Notes under the pieces: generated by a model
What the model was told of the DNA's origin: nothing
Databases searched by the model: none
The model's input: the letters and a program-made list of their open reading frames with translations, nothing else
NCBI GenBank assembly: GCA_029863625.1
Contig: JAOTUY010000013.1
Coordinates: 1 to 54,522, forward strand
Source: Acidimicrobiia bacterium
GTDB lineage: Bacteria; Actinomycetota; Acidimicrobiia; Spongiisociales; UBA4744
Reading direction: 5' to 3'
Length of the DNA: 54,522 nucleotides
Shown: piece by piece, positions 14,714-23,600 of the stretch
How positions within the stretch are numbered: the first letter of the stretch is position 1
How the letters are laid out: each line of letters begins with the position of its first letter
Position numbers and translations under genes: made by a program

Positions 14714-16099
14714 ATGGCAGTGATGGCTGTGGTGCTCGCTGCGGGTGCGGGTACTCGCATGAAGTCCAACGCTCCCAAGATCTTGCACGACCTGGCCGGG
14801 CTTCCGCTTCTCCAATGGGTGCTCGATGCGATCGCTCCGATCCCTCTCGACGAAGTTGTGGTCGTGGTCGGACATGGGGCGGAAGAAGTTGAGAAGATTC
14901 TCCCCGTAGGCGTGGTTCCGCGTCTCCAGGACCAGCAGTTGGGGACCGGCCACGCTCTGCGAGCCGGTCTGACCGGCTCGCAGCTGGCCGGGCAGACCGT
15001 TTTGGTCCTCCCGGGTGATATGCCGCTCTTGGCCGGGTCGACCATCTCGGAGCTCTTGGCGGTTCACCGGGAGAGCAGCGCCGCTGCCACCGTATTGACG
15101 GCTGAAATTCAACCCAGCGACTTTGGGCGCATCCTTCGCAACAAGGCAGGCGATCTGGTCAGGATCGTCGAGGTGCGCGACGCTGATCCGGATGAGCTGG
15201 CAGTTCGGGAGGTCAACGGTGGCGTGTACGTCTTCAGCGGAGATCTTCTGGGGAAGGCCCTCGACGAACTCACCACCGAGAATGCGCAGGGTGAGTACTA
15301 CCTGACCGATGTCATCGGTCTCTTGGCCGGGGCCGGCCACAAGGTTGGCACCCTTGTCACCGACCCGGTCGAATTGACCGGCGTCAATAGCCACCAGCAG
15401 TTGGCCGTCGCCGCCCATCTGGTCCGGCGCCGCATGAACGAGGAGTGGCTGTCCGAGGGTGTGTGGATGCAGGATCCGGATCGCGTGTACATCGGGGCCC
15501 GGGTGCGGCTCTCACCGGGCGTCCGTATCTATCCCGATGTGCATCTAGAGGGCACCACCGCGGTGGGCGAGGATTCAATCCTGGGCCCGGACGTCTACGC
15601 CCTCGACACGCGCATCGGAGTCGGCAGTCGGGTGTGGTACTCGGTGCTGCGCGGATCATCGGTAGGGGATGGTGCCGAGGTCGGCCCGTACGCTTCCCTG
15701 CGGCCCGGGTCTGTGCTCGAAGCACGCTCCAAATTGGGAACCTTCGTCGAGACGAAGAACACCCGATTGGGAGAAGGTGCCAAGGTTCCCCACCTTGCCT
15801 ACATGGGCGATGCCGATATCGGTGCCGGGGCGAATGTTGGAGCGGGTTCGATTACCTGCAACTACGACGGGGTGTCGAAACATCACACAAAGATCGGTGC
15901 GCGCGCCTTCATCGGCTCGGACACGATGCTGGTTGCTCCCGTCACGATTGGCGACGACGCCTTCACAGGAGCTGGGTCGGTGATTACCCGGGATGTCTCT
16001 CCCGGCGCGCTGGCTGTGGAGCGCAACGAACAGAAAGAGATACGCGACTACGCTGCCCGCGTAGAGGCCCGCAAGAAGAAGAAACAAAAGGGTGAGTAA
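14714..16099 (+). CDS. glmU: Bifunctional GlmU (UDP-GlcNAc pyrophosphorylase / GlcN-1-P acetyltransferase)
   Basis: GlmU makes UDP-N-acetylglucosamine, the first committed precursor of peptidoglycan. The 461-residue protein has an N-terminal nucleotidyltransferase domain (LAAGAGTRMKS, LGTGHALRAGL, GDMPLL) to about residue 230 and a C-terminal left-handed beta-helix of hexapeptide repeats ending with TCNYDGVSKHHTKIGARAFI, the acetyltransferase site. A strong AGGAGG precedes the ATG at 14714. Only 3 bp separate it from prs. Both genes feed nucleotide-sugar and phosphoribosyl metabolism and form a conserved pair. Confidence 0.96.
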   Translation: MAVMAVVLAAGAGTRMKSNAPKILHDLAGLPLLQWVLDAIAPIPLDEVVVVVGHGAEEVEKILPVGVVPRLQDQQLGTGHALRAGLTGSQLAGQTVLVLPGDMPLLAGSTISELLAVHRESSAAATVLTAEIQPSDFGRILRNKAGDLVRIVEVRDADPDELAVREVNGGVYVFSGDLLGKALDELTTENAQGEYYLTDVIGLLAGAGHKVGTLVTDPVELTGVNSHQQLAVAAHLVRRRMNEEWLSEGVWMQDPDRVYIGARVRLSPGVRIYPDVHLEGTTAVGEDSILGPDVYALDTRIGVGSRVWYSVLRGSSVGDGAEVGPYASLRPGSVLEARSKLGTFVETKNTRLGEGAKVPHLAYMGDADIGAGANVGAGSITCNYDGVSKHHTKIGARAFIGSDTMLVAPVTIGDDAFTGAGSVITRDVSPGALAVERNEQKEIRDYAARVEARKKKKQKGE

Positions 16100-16102
16100 C
16101 CC

Positions 16103-17074
16103 ATGGAAGTAGTAGGCCGCAAACGCCTGATGCTGTTCTCCGGTAGCGCAAACCAGGCGCTGGCCGAAGAGGTAGCCGATTTGATGGGCGTGCGGCTCGG
16201 CGGACTCCAGCGGTCTGTCTTCGCAAACGGAGAGATCTACGTACGGCCGACAGAAAGTGTTCGGGGCGCCGACTGCTTCGTGATGCAAAGCCACAGTCAC
16301 CCGATCAATTTCCACATCATGGAACAGTTGATCACCATCGATTCATTACACCGGGCATCTGCCAAGCGGATCACGGCCGTGATGCCGTACTACGGCTACT
16401 CGCGGGCCGACAAGAAGGTATCGCCCCGGGAAGCCATCTCGGCGCGGATGGTCGGGGATCTGTTCCTGGCAGCCGGCGCCGACCGGTTGGTGTCGGTTGA
16501 TCTCCATACGGGCCAGATTCAAGGATTCGTCTCGAAACCGTTCGACCATCTCACTGCCCTGCCGATCTTCGTTGAGTACTTGCAGGATGTGATCGACGGG
16601 CCCGCCACGGTGGTGTCTCCGGACGCCGGGGGAGTGAAGCGGGCCGAGAAGTACGCACGCCACCTCGACGCCTATGTCGCCTTTGTCCATAAGCGACGCG
16701 AACCAGACCGGCACAACGTTTCGGCGGCCCTCACCGTGATCGGCAAAGTTTCCGGTCGCCACGCCATTATTGTCGACGACATGATCGACACCGGGGGTAC
16801 TGTCGCGAATGCTGCCGAACTCCTGCGGAACAAGGGCGCGGAGAGCGTCCGAGTTGTGGCGACTCATGGGGTGTTGTCGCCCCCTGCCATCGACCGTCTC
16901 AAGAACGCCCCCATCGAGAAAGTCGTTATCACCAACACGCTGCCGATTCCGGAGGAAGCCCAGGGTTTCGACAAGCTCGAGGTTCTTTCCGTCGCCCCTA
17001 TTGTTGCCGAAGCCCTGCAAGCCATCTTCATCGACAGTTCAGTCTCCGAGATCTTTCTCGGCGAAAACGTCTAG
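16103..17074 (+). CDS. prs: Ribose-phosphate pyrophosphokinase
   Basis: Prs makes phosphoribosyl pyrophosphate from ribose 5-phosphate and ATP, supplying nucleotide, histidine and tryptophan synthesis. The 323-residue length is normal for class I enzymes. Motifs seen include FSGSANQALAEEVAD, the flexible-loop/ATP region ADKKVSPREAISA, VDLHTGQIQGF, and the PRPP-binding VDDMIDTGGTVANAAELL. It directly follows glmU in the same operon. In many Actinobacteria rplY (ctc) and pth come next, but here a convergent HAD gene follows. Confidence 0.96.
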   Translation: MEVVGRKRLMLFSGSANQALAEEVADLMGVRLGGLQRSVFANGEIYVRPTESVRGADCFVMQSHSHPINFHIMEQLITIDSLHRASAKRITAVMPYYGYSRADKKVSPREAISARMVGDLFLAAGADRLVSVDLHTGQIQGFVSKPFDHLTALPIFVEYLQDVIDGPATVVSPDAGGVKRAEKYARHLDAYVAFVHKRREPDRHNVSAALTVIGKVSGRHAIIVDDMIDTGGTVANAAELLRNKGAESVRVVATHGVLSPPAIDRLKNAPIEKVVITNTLPIPEEAQGFDKLEVLSVAPIVAEALQAIFIDSSVSEIFLGENV

Positions 17075-17090
17075 GCCTAGCTGCGTTCTG

Positions 17091-17127
17091 GCGTGAGACT
17101 CTTGCACCATCCGCAGGTTTCTCACGC
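17091..17127. terminator. Hairpin between convergent prs and HAD genes
   Basis: An 8-bp perfect stem (GCGTGAGA at 17091-17098 and TCTCACGC at 17120-17127) lies just after the prs stop. It overlaps the end of the opposing HAD gene, so it can serve both strands. Confidence 0.55.
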
Positions 17128-17850
17128 AAGATCGGGTAGGGCCGCCTCGGCAAAGGCGGCCAAGGAAGGGAATCGCCAGTTCGGAGTGATCGATCCGGCG
17201 CGGGGCGGCGGGGTGGCACCGTATCCGTCCCGGTCGTGGCGCCGGTCGATCCACACCGTGGCCAGCCCTGCTCGCTTGGCAGGTTCGTGGTCGTGAAAAA
17301 GGCTCTGAGCGACGTGGAGGAGCCGGCCTTTGTCAACGCCCCAGGAGCGAATCTGGGCTAGCAACGCGTTGAAGTGAGGCTCTTGTGGCTTGTAGGCACC
17401 CACTTCGTCGGCGGTGATGGCGCGATCGAAAGTGACTCCAAGTCGGCGACGGCTCGCTCCAAACGAGGCCCGGTCGACGTTCGATACGATGACAAGGCGG
17501 TACCGTCGTTGTAGGCGAAGCAGGGCGGCGGTCGAATCGGCGAAGGCTGGCCAGTCGCCTACCGACGCCCCGAAGGTTCCCGCATCCACTTCGTCGACCT
17601 CCCCGCCCACCACTGCGCCTATGCGGCGCAGCGTTTCTGCGAGTACGGCCGGATACAAAGGGGCCGGACGGTCCCCCTGCTCGATGCGAGTTTCGAACGT
17701 AGCGAACAGGCGCAATAACTCGTCGTCGGTCGCCGTTACGCGGCGTCGGTCCGCCCAGCCTCGAAGTGCCGTCCGGATGCCCGCCTCCCAATCGATCAGC
17801 GTGCCGTAGCAATCGAAACTCAACACTTGGAACCGATCGAACTGATTCAT
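17122..17850 (-). CDS. HAD-superfamily hydrolase, haloacid dehalogenase type II-like
   Basis: This is a 242-residue cytoplasmic enzyme. The nucleophile motif FDCYGTLID (Asp13) has the D-x-Y-G-T-L form typical of 2-haloacid dehalogenases and related phosphatases. Motif II is IVSNVD, motif III includes the Lys of GAYKPQEPHF, and motif IV is LLHVAQSLFHDHEPA. A helical cap lies between motif I and motif II. I used ATG 17850; a GTG at 17889 would add 13 residues. Substrate specificity cannot be read from the sequence. It is transcribed opposite to prs and divergently from yjbQ. Confidence 0.85.
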   Translation of the reverse strand: MNQFDRFQVLSFDCYGTLIDWEAGIRTALRGWADRRRVTATDDELLRLFATFETRIEQGDRPAPLYPAVLAETLRRIGAVVGGEVDEVDAGTFGASVGDWPAFADSTAALLRLQRRYRLVIVSNVDRASFGASRRRLGVTFDRAITADEVGAYKPQEPHFNALLAQIRSWGVDKGRLLHVAQSLFHDHEPAKRAGLATVWIDRRHDRDGYGATPPPRAGSITPNWRFPSLAAFAEAALPDLA

Positions 17851-17934
17851 GTGCTCAAGTGCTCCATCGTCCTCATTCAAGCTGACCACTATGGCTGGCG
17901 CCGCTCGACCCGTAGTTCGGTAGGTTCTGGAGCA

Positions 17935-18338
17935 TGGACACGACGACCATCTCCCTCCACACCGGCCCTCAAAGACAGGCGGTGGACATCACTGCGCAGG
18001 CGGCACTGTTCGTCGATGGGCGTGGGGACGGGCTGTTGTCGCTGTTCGTTCCTCATGCGACCGCCGGTTTGGCCATCATGGAGACTGGAGCGGGAAGCGA
18101 ACTGGACTTGATGGATGTACTCGATGAACTTCTGCCGCGAGACGATCGATGGCGGCATCGACATGGATCTCGAGGCCACGGGGCCGATCACGTGGTACCT
18201 GCCTTGGTGAGCCCCAGCGTGACTGTTCCCGTTGAAGGTGGGCGCCTGCTGCTGGGGACCTGGCAATCGATCGTTCTGGTGGACCCCAATACCGACAACG
18301 CTGAGCGCCAAATCAGGTTTAGCTGGATTCCTGGTTGA
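17935..18338 (+). CDS. YjbQ family protein (UPF0047)
   Basis: This is a 134-residue single-domain protein of the YjbQ/UPF0047 family. The signature is complete: FVPHATAGLAIMETG, DVLDELLPRDDRWRH, GADHVVPALVSPSVTVPVEG and LLLGTWQSIVLVD. Some members have thiamin-phosphate-synthase activity in vitro, but the in vivo role is not settled. The last 20 bases overlap the end of the convergent membrane-protein gene. The 84-bp gap to the divergent HAD gene should hold the promoters of both. Confidence 0.85.
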
Positions 18339-19161
18339 CGTCTCCGGCCTCGACGATCGACCAATCGATGGTCGAAACCTCGAGCCGGTAGGCCAGTGGT
18401 GTCGGACGCCCGGCGGCATCAATGCCGAGAAATTCGACGTGAACTTCGAGTTCGTCGCCTTCAGCTTCTTCTGTGCTGATGGAGCGCACGATGACTGAGA
18501 CGAAGGGGGCTTTGTCGAATTGTGTTGTGTTCGACTCCGTGAAGTGGGTGGTGAGGAAACCGGCGACGATGCTGCTGAGACGTTCATCGAGATCGGGAGT
18601 CCCGGGATAATTGCTGGCAGTCGGCAGAGGGTTTGCCACCAGCATGGGGAGCCCCTTCGCCCGGAGACCGGTAGGAGTCCGCTCAACACCGACTTCGTAG
18701 AAGGAAGTCCCGGCTGGGGCGTAGCCGCCTTCCTGCAAACCCAGTTGGGTGGCAGCCACCAGAACCGTCCACGAGTCTGTTCCGGCCGCCTCCACCGACC
18801 AGACGGCGGTTTGGGTGACGTACCAGGTGCCCGGCTCGAATCCGGTCAGATCAGGCGCGTAACCCAGAAAGGGGGCGAGAACGTCTTCAGCGCCCGCGCC
18901 CGCCTGGGTCAAGAGGGTTGCGACGTACATCTCAGCAAACCCACTCAGGCCGGCGTCCGGGAGGCTGGGACCAATCGTCCGACCGATCGGCAAACTCCCG
19001 ATCAAGAAACCCCCGAGCACGAGGCTGAGTGCGACCCCGCCGACTACCACGACCCCCACCAGAGGCGGGCGGTTCCCGGCCGGCTCTGGCAACGCCGGGT
19101 GGGGGTCCACGTGCTGAGTGAGAGGAGAGGCGGGTGTTCTGGGGTAGTTGACAGCTTGCAT
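18319..19161 (-). CDS. Single-pass membrane protein with TcpC-like C-terminal domain
   Basis: This is a 280-residue protein with a Pro-rich cytoplasmic N-terminus (residues 1-32), one membrane segment at about 34-56 (LVGVVVVGGVALSLVLGGFL) and an extracytoplasmic region. Residues 70-150 and 190-275 look like two NTF2-like folds, as in TcpC/YddB (VirB8-like) conjugation proteins; this is a weak, pattern-level match. Its start overlaps the stop of the LysM gene (ATGA), so the two are co-translated and probably form one envelope complex. The pair is divergent from the WXG100-FtsK/SpoIIIE genes, which suggests an accessory role in that secretion machine. Confidence 0.6.
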   Translation of the reverse strand: MQAVNYPRTPASPLTQHVDPHPALPEPAGNRPPLVGVVVVGGVALSLVLGGFLIGSLPIGRTIGPSLPDAGLSGFAEMYVATLLTQAGAGAEDVLAPFLGYAPDLTGFEPGTWYVTQTAVWSVEAAGTDSWTVLVAATQLGLQEGGYAPAGTSFYEVGVERTPTGLRAKGLPMLVANPLPTASNYPGTPDLDERLSSIVAGFLTTHFTESNTTQFDKAPFVSVIVRSISTEEAEGDELEVHVEFLGIDAAGRPTPLAYRLEVSTIDWSIVEAGDVNQESS

Positions 19162-19907
19162 CAGCTGGTAGGGAGCATCGCGATCACTTCTCCGGCGTAG
19201 ATCAGATCGGCGTCGCGGGAGATGAGATTGGGCTCATTGTGCATGATGACCTTTCGCCAGTACGGGGCGATTTCCTCGTTGGTGGGGCGCCGGCCGAGAG
19301 CGTCCGTGAGATGGCGGCGGCACATGATCCATAGATTGTCGCCCGTCTGAACCGCCACCTCAGTTGGCCGGCCTTCATCCAAGGTGGCCGGATTCTTGTT
19401 GGGGAAGGCAGGGAGCGGCGGAGCGTTTGTATCGATTGAATCTTCAAATTCTCGAGGTTGTTCGGGCACCCGTCCCGAAATGCCGGGCGGGAGGAAGGCG
19501 CCGTCTGTGTCACTGACGATGATGACCGGGGGCGGTGGATCGGCTCGGACCGGAATGGCCGCCATTGTGGATGCAACCAGGATCGCTCCAAAAACCCGTT
19601 CGCTCACCCTCCGGATAGCGGGGAGGGTCATCCATTCGACCGAACCTATCAGCGCCGGGACGCGACTGGCCCGTGCCGCCAGGTAGAGCAGGGTGGAACC
19701 GGCCAGCCAGACCACGCAGCCGAGCGTGACGAGCCAGACGAATGCCGCGAGTGCATCATCGGTCGGGGTCACCCGGAGCCATGTCCCGAACTCGGACCAG
19801 CGGATCCGCAACCAGGAGCGGCGGCCGAGGGAGAGGAGCCAGACCAGCGCACCCGCCTCGAGCCCCACCACCATGGCCAGTTGGGTGATCTGCCGTGTTC
19901 GACTCAT
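19161..19907 (-). CDS. Polytopic membrane protein with C-terminal LysM domain
   Basis: This is a 248-residue protein. Hydrophobic segments lie at about 8-27, 52-78 and 105-121, followed by a Pro-rich stretch and a LysM module at about 182-247 (VAVQTGDNLWIMCRR, ending LIYAGEVIAMLP). LysM binds N-acetylglucosamine in peptidoglycan, so the C-terminus should face the wall. I chose ATG 19907. It heads a two-gene operon with the TcpC-like protein and is divergent from the WXG100 genes across a 140-bp AT-rich region, consistent with a wall-tethered part of the secretion apparatus. Confidence 0.75.
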   Translation of the reverse strand: MSRTRQITQLAMVVGLEAGALVWLLSLGRRSWLRIRWSEFGTWLRVTPTDDALAAFVWLVTLGCVVWLAGSTLLYLAARASRVPALIGSVEWMTLPAIRRVSERVFGAILVASTMAAIPVRADPPPPVIIVSDTDGAFLPPGISGRVPEQPREFEDSIDTNAPPLPAFPNKNPATLDEGRPTEVAVQTGDNLWIMCRRHLTDALGRRPTNEEIAPYWRKVIMHNEPNLISRDADLIYAGEVIAMLPTS

Positions 19908-20047
19908 GATCGCATAGTTATGCCGTAAGCTGATGTTGTCAAGTCTTAACAAGTCTCAACAAATCTCTATTTTCTTTACACACTTTTAACTATGGTTCTA
20001 TGGATTGGACCAGTCCACCTTTCCGTGGGTGGCAGAAAGGAGAAGAT
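19908..20047. promoter_or_regulatory. Divergent promoter region with 10-bp phased repeats
   Basis: This is the most AT-rich stretch of its neighbourhood. It contains three head-to-tail decamers: AAGTCTTAAC (19941), AAGTCTCAAC (19951) and AAATCTCTAT (19961). Each is one helical turn from the next, as expected for a tandem-binding regulator. The region serves the LysM operon on one side and the WXG100-FtsK operon on the other. A short stem (20015-20019 with 20028-20032) lies ahead of the AAAGGAGAAG ribosome binding site. Confidence 0.55.
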
Positions 20048-20311
20048 ATGGCTGTATACGGAGGAGATCTGGCGCAGCTCGAGGGTCTGAGCAGTCAATT
20101 CCTCAGGGAGATCGACGCCGTGGATGGTCTCCAGAGCCGTATCGCGGGGGCTCTCGAGGGAACAGCCTGGACGGGCCCGGCGGCGGAACGCTTTCGGACA
20201 CAGTGGAGCCAGGAGTTCGTTCCTGCACTGTTGCGACTGAAACAAGCCTTGTCCGAGGGTGCCTCCGTGGTCACCGATCGCCGCAAGGCGATTGAGATGG
20301 CCACGAGCTAA
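20048..20311 (+). CDS. WXG100-family secretion substrate
   Basis: This is an 87-residue all-helical protein with the WXG turn at Trp41-Thr-Gly43 (AWTGPAAERF), the size and layout of ESAT-6/CFP-10-like proteins. These form helical-hairpin dimers exported by type VII secretion. I chose ATG 20048, which follows AAAGGAGAAG. It is the first of three genes with another WXG protein and an FtsK/SpoIIIE ATPase, so it is likely the exported partner. A C-terminal YxxxD/E signal is not obvious. Confidence 0.88.
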   Translation: MAVYGGDLAQLEGLSSQFLREIDAVDGLQSRIAGALEGTAWTGPAAERFRTQWSQEFVPALLRLKQALSEGASVVTDRRKAIEMATS

Positions 20312-20349
20312 GAGACCGGAGCACTGCCCCTGACTACGACATAGACATC

Positions 20350-20658
20350 ATGTCAGATAAAGCGGATTCCCTCGACCTACTGATCAATCAGCTTCTGGTT
20401 GAGGCGCACAGGCTCGATCGAGTCGTCGACTCCATCGAGCCTATTGCTGCACGGATACTCGGTGCGTGGCAGGGCCCGGCGGCGGATCGGCTCTTATCCG
20501 AACTCGGCGAGCGTCGCCGCGAGGTCGGCGCTCTTGCCACCACACTGCGAAGCTTGGCTGCGCAGCAGCTCGAGGAGGTCCGCCGGATTCGAATGGCGGA
20601 AGCTGCGGCTCTGACCTCGGTCGGCCCGGATCCGATCCCCGGGTTCGGTACGGTCTGA
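20350..20658 (+). CDS. WXG100-like protein (second)
   Basis: This is a 102-residue helical protein with a WXG-type turn at Trp40-Gln-Gly42 (GAWQGPAADRLL). It is the likely dimer partner of the protein at 20048. The C-terminus ends PDPIPGFGTV after the second helix, which may be a flexible export tail. It lies 38 bp downstream of the first WXG gene and 11 bp upstream of the ATPase start, consistent with one operon. Confidence 0.82.
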   Translation: MSDKADSLDLLINQLLVEAHRLDRVVDSIEPIAARILGAWQGPAADRLLSELGERRREVGALATTLRSLAAQQLEEVRRIRMAEAAALTSVGPDPIPGFGTV

Positions 20659-20669
20659 CAGGAGATGAC

Positions 20670-23600
20670 GTGCACCTCGTGTGGCGATCAGTTGACGGGG
20701 ATCGGGACCTGGAAGTCGTACTCCCGCCGGGTGCGACCATGGGCGATTTGCTGGCGAACCTGACGGGACCGTCCGACGCCTCTGGCGCGTATGTCGACGG
20801 TGTTGCGATGCCAGCCAACCAACCGCTCAGCGCCACCGGACTCTGTGACGGTTCGGTGATCTCTCTGGAGGCGTCCGAGTTCTTTTCATCGACGCCGTGG
20901 GTGGCCGAAGTGCGCGTCCTCGGCGGGCTGCAGGCCGGTGGGCGGTGGCTGCTGGAAGCCGGTGAGTATCGGATCGGATCGGACCCTATCTGCGAGATCT
21001 GTCTTCCTGCCCCGGGAGTCCCTCCACACCATGGTGTGATCGGAGTCGACGCGACGGGAGAAGGGTTTTTCGAGGGCGTGGATAGCTCGCCGGTTTCGGC
21101 GAGCGGGGCAGCACCACTCAGCCGGACCAAGCTTGTCGCCGGTGCCCTGTTCCGAGTGGGGTCGACCGTCTGGGAGTTTGGTCCGGTGCGCGAGCTTGCC
21201 GGAGGCGTAGTTGCCAAACCTGATGCCGGGGTGTTCAACCGGCCGCCCCGAACTCAGCAGTCGCCGGACCCATTCGAAATAGAGCTACCCGAACGGCCGG
21301 CCGCTCCTTCGCCCCAGAGACGACCCGGTTGGGCCACTTTGCTCGTGCCGCTGATGATGGGGGGCCTTTTTGCCATTCTCTTCAGTCCGATGATGGCGGC
21401 CTTGGCCGTCCTTGCCCCGATGATGATGCTGGCTAATTGGTACGAGGATCGACGGCGCGTGCTAAAGGCACGGAGCGAAGGCGCGGCCGAGTTCGCTACG
21501 GCGCTGCAACGCTTTGGGCGAGATCTTCAGGCGGCCGGTGCCGCCCAGATCCGCCTCCTCAAGACGACCCTGACCGAAGCGCCTGACCTCGTATGGCGTG
21601 CGCTGGCAACCAGTCCCCGGTTGTGGGAACGCCGCCCTGGGCACTCCGATTTCATGCAGGTGTCGCTGGGGATAGCGACGGTTCCTTGGGAACCCAGATT
21701 GACGGGGCGGATCGACGATGAGGAGGTGGCCGCCGTCCTGGCTCGATATGCGCACCTCGAAGACGCGCCGATTGGGATAGATCTGACGGCCGGGGCCATC
21801 CTCGGCATGGCGGGTCTGCGGACTCACACGCTTGCTCTGGCGCGGTGGGTGGTGACGCAAGTGTCGGTCCATCAGGGTCCGGCCGACGCGAGAGTGGGGA
21901 TCATCACCGATCATCCTCAGGATTGGGACTGGGCGAAATGGCTCCCGCACACCGCAACCGACCCGACATCGGGAAGGCGGCTGTTGGCCGCCACTCCTCA
22001 CGATATCGACGAGGTGCTCGCCCATCTCGTCGGAGGTGGGTCGCCGGACGGAGCCCCGATGCCCCTCACGGTTTTGATGGTCGATGCCGAAACTCTCGAC
22101 CCCCTTCCTCTATCTAGGTTGCGCGCCGTCCAGGCAGGCTCCGGTGCTCCTGTGGCGGGGGTGGTGATAGCGCCTTCATCTGAAAAGCTGCCGGGTCTGT
22201 GCAATATGGTCGTTGAGATCCCGGATTCCGGAGAAGCGGCCACCTGCCGGTTCCCGGCAGAGGGTCGAGCGGTCAACGATCTCCTGCCGATCGGCTTGCC
22301 GACCGAGATCGCCCTAGGCTGCTCCCGGGCCCTCGCACGACTCAAGGATCCTGAGATGGTGGAGGAGGCCGCTGATCTGCCGGATCTGGTAGCGCTGGCC
22401 ACCCTCATGGGACCGGAGCCGTTCTCGGTCCAGGCTGTTCTGGATCGATGGGATTCCGCAGGTCCGGTTCCTCGACCGATCGGCCCGGTCGGTATGACCG
22501 ACCGAGGGCCTCTGATGATCGACTTAGTGGCCGATGGACCGCACGGTCTGATCGCCGGTACGACCGGGTCCGGGAAGAGCGAGTTGCTCCGCAGTCTCAT
22601 CTTGTCGCTGGCCGCGTCGGTCGGACCCGATCATCTCAACTTCTCGCTCATCGACTACAAGGGTGGTAGCGCCTTCGATGCTTGCGCCCGACTGCCTCAT
22701 GTGGTTGGCGTCGTAACGGATCTCGACGCGCACCTTGGTCGTCGGGCTCTCATATGCCTCGATGCGGAGCTGAGGTACCGCGAAACCCGGCTGCGGGAAG
22801 CGGGATCGGTCGACCTGTCCGAGTTCCTGTCGACGAAGCCACGCGATCCGCTCCCCAGGTTGGTGGTAGTCATTGACGAGTTCGCCGCAATGGCTTCTGA
22901 GTTGCCCGGTTTCGTGCCGTCCCTCGTAGATATTGCTCAGCGGGGAAGAAGCCTGGGTGTGCATCTTCTGTTGGCGACCCAGCGTCCTGCCGGCGTCATC
23001 GGCGAGAGCATTCGGGCGAACACCAATTTGCGGGTCGCGCTGCGGGTTCATGACACGGCGGATTCGCTCGACGTGCTCGACGATCACGTAGCCGCCGTCA
23101 TCCCTCGCGGCAAGGCAGGCCGTGCCTACGTGCGGATGGGTCCTGGCGAGCTGATTCCATTTCAGGCGGCATTGGTCAGTTTGAGCAACCGTCCGGGCGA
23201 GGCCGGTCCGGTTGTCGTGCGCCCCTTTGCGTTCGGGTGGGAGACCCAGGATGCTGCGGACGAGGAGGAGCGGAGTGAAAGTGGGCCGACCGATCTCGAT
23301 CGGCTCGTCGACGCGATCACCTCCGCCGCCGGGCAAGCCGGAATCGTCCCGCCCCGGTCGCTCTGGCCTCCCGAGCTCCCAGAGCATCTGCCGTTCCCGG
23401 CCATCATGGACGCACCCGACGGCCCCGATCCATGGTGGGTGCCGCTTGGACTGATCGACGAACCGCATCGACAGCGTCAGTCGGTCTGGGGGTGGGAAGG
23501 CAGCAATCTCCTTGTCTACGGGACAGCGGGCAGCGGGCCCGCCGCGGCCCTGCTCACCTTGGGCAGCTCTCTTGCCGCGAAGTTTGAACCGGACCGACTG

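Noticed and set aside
18520..19200. 226-residue plus-strand frame opposite the TcpC-like gene
   Set aside because: Low-complexity Gly/Arg-rich antisense frame; the minus strand has a membrane segment and a coupled start.
20466..20669. N-terminal extension of the secretion ATPase
   Set aside because: It overlaps the WXG gene in another frame and reads Arg/Gly-rich; GTG 20670 with AGGAG is the natural start.
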